NCBI GenBank assembly: GCA_003586115.2
Contig: QVOM02000126.1
Span: 57,084,943 to 57,148,942, forward strand
Length of the DNA: 64,000 nt
DNA from: Salvator merianae
Lineage: Eukaryota; Chordata; Lepidosauria; Squamata; Teiidae
Direction of reading: 5' to 3'
In this document: positions 58,475-64,000 of the stretch, one piece after another
Position numbering within the stretch: position 1 is the stretch's first letter
Layout of the letters: each line of letters starts with the position of its first letter
Position numbers and translations under genes: made by a program
Notes under the pieces: model-generated
Seen by the model: only the letters and a program-made list of their open reading frames with translations
What the model was told of the DNA's origin: nothing
Databases searched by the model: none

Positions 58475-61400
58475 TGGAGAAACTAAAGGCAGGGAATGGG
58501 GGAGCAGTCTTATTATTTTCACCACTTGCTTACTACTGCTGAGCTATGTATATATGTTCTATGGAACTCAGCATAGTTGAAGTGTTCACTGAAGCAGGAC
58601 ACTGAATAAGCTTTCTCACAGGTAAACTCTTTAGTTGACTTCCTTTTTGAAGCTTTAAAAATCCAAGGTGTTTATCTTCCTTTTTTTCCTCTGGGAGGGT
58701 GTAAAAGAAAAGAGCAAGATGGGTAGGGAGGCAGAAAAGTAAATTGAGGGTTCTTACGGCTTGTGAAGTTTGCAGACAAGGTTGAGCGAAAGCAGGAGGG
58801 CAGCTTGGTCCGTGCATGTACCAAGAGCCAGGCTTGAAAATCACAGCTCTTGGCACTAGCCCTCAGCTTCTCTTGGAAGGATGGCAGTACATACTTGCTC
58901 ATCTGTACTCATGCCATTTTATGTAGGCACAAATGTCCCCCACCAAAAAACTTGTTCAGAGGCATACAGACACAAGTAGCAATCAACTCTTACAGGTGCT
59001 AGGGGCTGGATGATGGGATGGGAGACACAGAGTCTGTTCCAGCATGAGAAAACAGAAGAGTTGGTTGAGATTCTGTGCACTCTAGCTGTGGAAAGCCTTT
59101 CAGCAGATTGGCTGCTGCTTATGGTTTAAAACAGTTCCTCAAACTTGTTCCCCACTGCTCCATGAACTTGTGTGGAGTCTGAATGCTTGTTGACAGGTAT
59201 AAGCTATTGATGGACAGTTTCAAAGACTTTTAATAGACAGTTCTGTAATGAGAAGAAACCTTCTAACTGAACACAGTCTTCTGGCAGCCCTTGGAGAATG
59301 AAGAATTGTCTTCTGTAAAGCAACCTCTAGATTTGTATCCTGGTCTAGTATCTATCCCTTATTGCTAGGATCTGAAGAAGCTGCAGTTTGTCTGCTTATT
59401 TAAAGAAACATAAATGACAGACTTAAGATAAAATCTCTTCTTTTATACTGACATGGTATACAGAATTACTGGTACAGAATTAGCATCTGTAGGATGGTCC
59501 TTTTCATAAGCGTGCCAAAAGCTAATTCTTTTGTGAAGGTTGAAAAGTTCGCTAAACTCTCTAAAGGCTTACTTTAAGGATAAGCATTCACTGAAAGTAT
59601 TCTTAAGGAAATGTTTAAAAAGGCATAATTACTGATCTCACAAAATAAATTTTCCAGACCATAGAAAGAACTCATATTTAGACTATTAATTTGTTTCTTT
59701 AAATGCAAGTTGATATTTTTCTTTTTAATTTGATTGTTCCTACAAAAGTATAGCTTCATCCATAGTGAGAACTATTGGAGCCTACTAATTCTTTCAGATC
59801 CTTATATTTTATAGTTAGGGCTGCAAATGGACTAGTAAGGCTTTATTTTAATTTTACATTACTGCCCATATTCCTCTGCTGATTTATACTGCCTTAGAAC
59901 CCATCCAGTGTTATCACTGTTATTAGTTTCTTGATCAATGACTTTTAATAATTGGGCTTGAAACTCCCATAAAAATCCATAAGCTTTAGGAAAAAAAGTC
60001 AGGTTCATTTTTGAGGGAACCTGGATTAATCATATTGCATGGGGGCATAGATTTGTATGCTGCAAATTAATTACTGCTGTAAATTAATCATAGAAAGGGA
60101 TATTCTAATTTCAGTGGCTTTGCCATGCTAATGAAGGGGCAAGCAAAACTGAATTTCTGTATGACAGCATCCCTTGATTGACTTTTTATTAAGGATATAA
60201 AGGTCATGTCCCCATACGCACACCCATATGTGCCCCCCCTGATTATCTGAAGCATAGAGTTTCCACATTTGATGGCCCAAAGCACCTGCTGAAGAGTGTG
60301 CCACTTATCTCAGGCACTTGGGAGCAAGGGAATGAATTGTGCTCTCCAGGCAAGCACTTAATCTACTGCTTCCTCAGATGCCCTCATGTGCTGGGCGTGG
60401 AAGTGTTTGGCAAATGAGAGGGAGGAGGGCACTTCTATTGAAGCGTATGCCCCAGATGTCTCCCACCTCAGCTGTGGAAACAAGGCAAAAATGTTGTTCA
60501 GTAGAATATGTATTAATTATCTTTGTACTCGGTAGCGGTTGTCAGCATGGGACACATCAGAAGCACCTAGAACTGATGTGTGAAAAATTGGCAGACTTGA
60601 AGTCTGCTCTCCATGGTAAATCTGACCTGGAGTGTGCGGGAAATATTTGCAGTGTGCAATGCATTCAAAGTCAAGGTACAATCAGCTGGGCTTTTTATAG
60701 TCATCCCTTTAAGAGAAAGCATCCCACCCCCAGAAAAATGCCTTACAAATAGTTGTCTGAATATGCAAATGGTAATCTGCCACACTGCAGTCTACATTCA
60801 CCTCAAAGTCAGGTAACACTTATCTTGACTATGGGTGCTACCCACATATTGGGCACTTTATTGCTTATGTAATTTCCTGCCCAACCCAGCTTAAAAAAAG
60901 AGGTGCCTTTAGAGCTATGATATCCCAAATGAAGTGGATAACATTTCAAGGTTTCATGACAAAGTCAGGTAAATGTAGGCAAAAATGACTATTGTTTCAG
61001 ACTGAGATTTGCACAGAGGATCCCTCAAAACAGGTTCCTCATACAGGAAGTGCATGAAAAAACAAAGGGAATGGGCAGGTTCTTCCTACATATGGGTACT
61101 TTTGCAAGAGCAGCAATTTTGTGAGGAAATGACAGACAAAGTAAGAGCCTGAGTTTGCCCCAGGATTGTTTCCTGCTGTTTGGCAGGGGCAGCAAGAGGT
61201 GATTGCAGGATTTAAACAAGATCTTGCTATTTCCTCTCACCATCTGGAGACACCCTGAATCAAGCTATCTTGGGATCTCAAAAGGGACAGATGCCTCCAC
61301 AGAATTGCTGTAGGTAAAGTAGCTTAGTACTGGGGTTGTGCTATCACCCCATCCAAACCAAGTTTCTTAGAGAAACTTTGATATGGAGATTGTGATCAGA

Positions 61401-61555
61401 AGATCCCAAATACAAAGTCTTATTATAATGACTATACATTGACAGGGAAAGTGTTTGCTTAAATCATGACAAAGGTGTAGAATTCTTAGACACTATAAAT
61501 GGTTGTGTGCTGGAGCAGTTTATTGTGGAACTCCTTACGAAACAGGTAATCCAGG
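58475..61555. other. Long unique noncoding stretch
   Basis: About 3 kb. The 137-codon plus frame (60339-60752) and others have no recognised domain. The piece 61080-61255 ends in CACCATCTGGAGACACCCT, like the right end of the 35110-35415 MITE, so a decayed relative may lie here. No exon supported. Confidence 0.4.
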
Positions 61556-61680
61556 ACTTAGACTGCATCCACACGCATTTTTACAAAGCAGCTTTAGAGG
61601 GATATCATGTGGCAGCTAGTGCTTCCATCCCATCTCTAATTCACATTAAAACCAATAAAATGCACTGGCAGCTATCACTT

Positions 61681-62928
61681 TAAGGCCGCGTTCTGACATT
61701 GTAAATTTAATCCGTATCGGAAGAGTACAAGGACTGACTTCGTCTTCTGGTCGTTCCCACAGTTACAATTTAACACAGACTCAATTCATACCTGCTCGTT
61801 CCCACACTGATATTTCCCATGCTTGGCACGGAGAAACAGTACCTTTTCTGCCTCCACCCCTCGTCAAATTCTCCTCCCTGTGCAGTCAGTGATTGGCTGC
61901 AGTCCCAACGTTCAAATCTTGATGCCACAGCGCGTGAAAGTCAAGCTCCACTCTCCGTATGTCCCCGCTGCTGCCTCAGAACATGGATTCACTTGGCAGC
62001 GTTACTAGTCATTCGCCATTTGCTCCTTCTCCCCACTACAGCCTCTATCTACATAAGCAGAACTTTAAAACTATGTTCCACAAGCTTTTTAAAGGGCTTT
62101 TTAAAGGGCTTTTTAAAGGGCTTTTTAAAGGGCTTTTTAAAGGGCTTTTTAAAGGGCTGATGGTGATTTCTGCTCCCTTGCAAGTGCACTTTTGCGCAAT
62201 TGCGCAATTTAAAAGTAGCGCAAAAACAGGGAGAGGTCTGTAACGAAGGGAAAAAGTGGGGACGGAACGTGGGGGAGCTCTACTATCTTGACAGTGCAGT
62301 TCATCACCAGCAAATGGACTCTGCCTCATCTTCCCCTGAGACATCCGCAGCGGCATGTGTTCCCGCCGTGTAGCTGTGTGCTGCTGACGGCAAAACTCAT
62401 CTTGAGTGGGTTCTTTGTTGGGGCAAGAAGACTGCAACCCGAAACAGGCGCAGTTTCTTTTTTGGTTTAAAGAGCAGATGGAAGTGGAGGAAACCTTTAA
62501 TTTCTTCCTGGCAGTACTGAAGAGAAAGAAAGAGAAAGGACCGCAGCTTAGCGAAGTAAAAAGGAGGACAGTTTCTTTTCCCCTAGCAGCAACAGAAGGG
62601 GGGATAATGGAGGCAGAGGAAACTACTGCGCTTCCTGCCCACCCACAAAGTCTGTCATTGGACGGCACAAAATGGGGATCCCTCCCTCTTCACGCCCCCC
62701 AAAAAGTACAGTCCCTCCCAAATAGTCTCTTTCCCAGTTCCCGCATTGCAAAGTAAAGCACGCTAGTGGTCTGGAACGGCTTGAGACTTCATTAAATCCG
62801 AATACAAAGTAGTCCAGATTTCGCCGATATAGTCCAGAAAAACTACGGAATGGCAAGATCATGTCGGGACAGCGGGAACTGAAGACGGCCTGTAAACTGA
62901 TTAAATGCCATGTCGGAACGCGGCCTAA
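61681..62928 (+). mobile_element. Family A transposon copy A5, full length, TAA target duplication
   Basis: The element is 61684-62925 (1242 bp), GGCCGCGTTCTGACATTG to CATGTCGGAACGCGGCC, with TAA at 61681-61683 and 62926-62928. The TIRs are the clearest of the family (GGCCGCGTTCYGACATKG). It carries the 72-bp minisatellite at 62085-62156. A 207-codon minus frame (62045-62668) passes through it but is not kept open in other copies, so I do not call it a gene. No DDE transposase motif. Confidence 0.9.
62085..62156 (+). repeat. Six perfect copies of a 12-bp minisatellite
   Basis: CTTTTTAAAGGG repeated six times without a mismatch. The 12-bp period keeps frame and produces KGFL/KSPL-type repeats in chance ORFs. 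A single related unit is found at the equivalent place in A4. Confidence 0.97.
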
Positions 62929-62989
62929 GCTGCATTTGAACTCCTTTTTCATTTTAATTTTTTTGACTCTGTGTGGATGTATCCTAAGT

Positions 62990-63690
62990 CTTAAGTAACA
63001 ATCAGAATTTGGTGAGAGAAATAAATATAGACAAATTGATGGGAAAACTGACCATAGTGCTAAAAATCTTGACATTTTAAAAGTAGAAAACAGCTATGCA
63101 TGTTGAATACAGTCCTACTTGATTTCAAAGAGGGAACATCTCAAAATTGAATGTTGAAAGGGAATCTGAAAGTTTACAAAGCAAATGGGCACAGACTTCA
63201 TATAATGTTGGTCACCACATCTGAAAATATATATGGCAGAATTGGAAATGGTTCAAAGCTAGTTGCCTACGGAGTGCCTTTGGGGACATTATTCTAACAT
63301 GCTGCAGAATTTCTTCAAACTGTACCATTTCATAGTACCTATATTTACTCCTAAAGGAATAAGACAAGGCTGAGCCAGAGATAGATAAAGAAGGCATCAT
63401 TATTGACATCTTCTGTGGTGTTGCCATCACCTCTACCCATCCCATCATCTCTTCATCTCCTCAGTCTTCATTTTGATTCCGAAACCCAATTCAGGCAGAA
63501 GAAAGAGAAGCTGCCAGTCAGAGCCTTGTGCCTTCCTCACTGCCCTTGTAGTCCTATAGGCTGTTCCTGTTTATGTAGGTCTAAACCAGGGTATTCAGCT
63601 GCAGCCCTCCGTTGTTGCTGCAACTAGAACTCCCATCATTCCATGCAAGTCCAATCCTGTGCTGACTTTAAACACTCTGACAGATAACGT
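62990..63690. other. Noncoding stretch
   Basis: Unique sequence. GCAGCCCTCCGTTGTTGCTG followed by ACTAGAACTCCCATCATTCC (63600-63640) resembles one arm of the fold-back family at 44531. Confidence 0.4.
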
Positions 63691-63742
63691 TTCTTCTCTC
63701 TCTCTCTCCCTCTCTCTCCCCCTCTCCCTCTCCCTCTCTCTC
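63691..63742 (+). repeat. (CT)n microsatellite
   Basis: TCTCTCTCTCTCCCTCTCTC with CCC interruptions over about 52 bases. Confidence 0.95.
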
Positions 63743-63744
63743 AG

Positions 63745-64000
63745 AAAAAATATGGAGCTGTGTTATGAGCAGACTGGAAAGAGTTCTTTCTTTGTAGGCA
63801 GTTCCCTCACCATGTTGAAAAGCGTGCATGGTGTCTGATGTGTATTAAATTTGAATAGATTTCCAGTAATTTGCTTAAATATGCCACTCTGCACATTCAG
63901 CTCGGGATGGTGTTATACTTCTGTTACTATGGTCTTCAAAACTGTATGACCAGTTCAGACATCTTCCCAGATCAATAGTGCAGAGTACCAAGCTGTACCA
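63745..64000. other. Noncoding window end
   Basis: Nothing recognised in the last 250 bases. Confidence 0.45.

Larger units (their letters stand above)
61559..62985. mobile_element. Family G MITE interrupted by A5
   Basis: The left end TAGACTGCATCCACACGC (61559) and the reverse complement of the right end, TAGGATACATCCACACAG (ending 62985), are inverted repeats. Removing A5 and one TAA leaves a continuous element of about 182 bp. The left half aligns with 22508-22615. Confidence 0.7.

Noticed and set aside
58141..58542. Ser/Phe-rich 133-codon ORF and the Lys/Arg/Glu-rich minus ORF
   Set aside because: Both are artefacts of the pyrimidine microsatellite.
62085..62156. CRISPR-like regular repeats
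   Set aside because: The units are tandem without spacers and the genome is vertebrate.
62045..62668. 207-codon minus-strand ORF with a KSPL repeat
   Set aside because: It is the translation of copy A5 plus its 12-bp minisatellite. The frame is broken or different in the other A copies and has no known domain.

Overview
The window looks like noncoding DNA from a squamate reptile (lizard or snake). I see no prokaryotic or viral gene organisation: there are no operons or ribosome binding sites, and no long conserved ORFs. The interspersed repeats point to squamates. BovB/RTE, CR1, L2-like and L1-like LINE remnants are present. So is a tRNA-headed SINE resembling Sauria/Squam SINEs, and many short inverted-repeat DNA transposons (MITEs). 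The species cannot be named from the sequence. No host protein-coding exon, rRNA or tRNA gene could be supported, so the window is probably intergenic or deep intronic. Nearly all ORFs are chance frames or translated repeats.

Layout. 1-7.8 kb: mostly unique AT-rich sequence with one MITE, a (GT)n(GA)n microsatellite, a D/E-family element and a decayed L2-like LINE (minus strand, about 6.06-7.20 kb). 7.8-15.1 kb: three copies (A1-A3) of a 1.0-1.25 kb non-autonomous DNA transposon with PIF/Harbinger-like features, separated by CR1 remnants and another MITE. 15-31 kb: a SINE with a perfect target-site duplication, fold-back MITEs, an L1 C-terminal fragment between 61-bp direct repeats, and LINE tails. 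31-44 kb: the emptiest part, with one L2-like LINE showing a 5' inversion and a few MITEs. The rest is unique and could hold conserved noncoding elements. 44-54 kb: dense nested repeats. These include a MITE filled with a G-rich degenerate minisatellite, a CR1 LINE split by a MITE, a BovB LINE split by a hAT-type MITE with an 8-bp target duplication, and a 380-bp hairpin element. 54-64 kb: unique sequence, a truncated A copy, an L1 fragment, a long polypyrimidine tract, and a full-length A copy (A5) nested in another MITE and carrying a six-unit 12-bp minisatellite.

No previously undescribed biological system with coding capacity is visible. The most notable feature is the A family. It has terminal inverted repeats (TIRs) and 3-bp target-site duplications. 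Two copies keep a compact promoter-like cluster (CCAAT box, CRE palindrome, Sp1 GC box, E2F-like site) that has decayed in the other three. Family names come from motif recognition alone; no database was searched.
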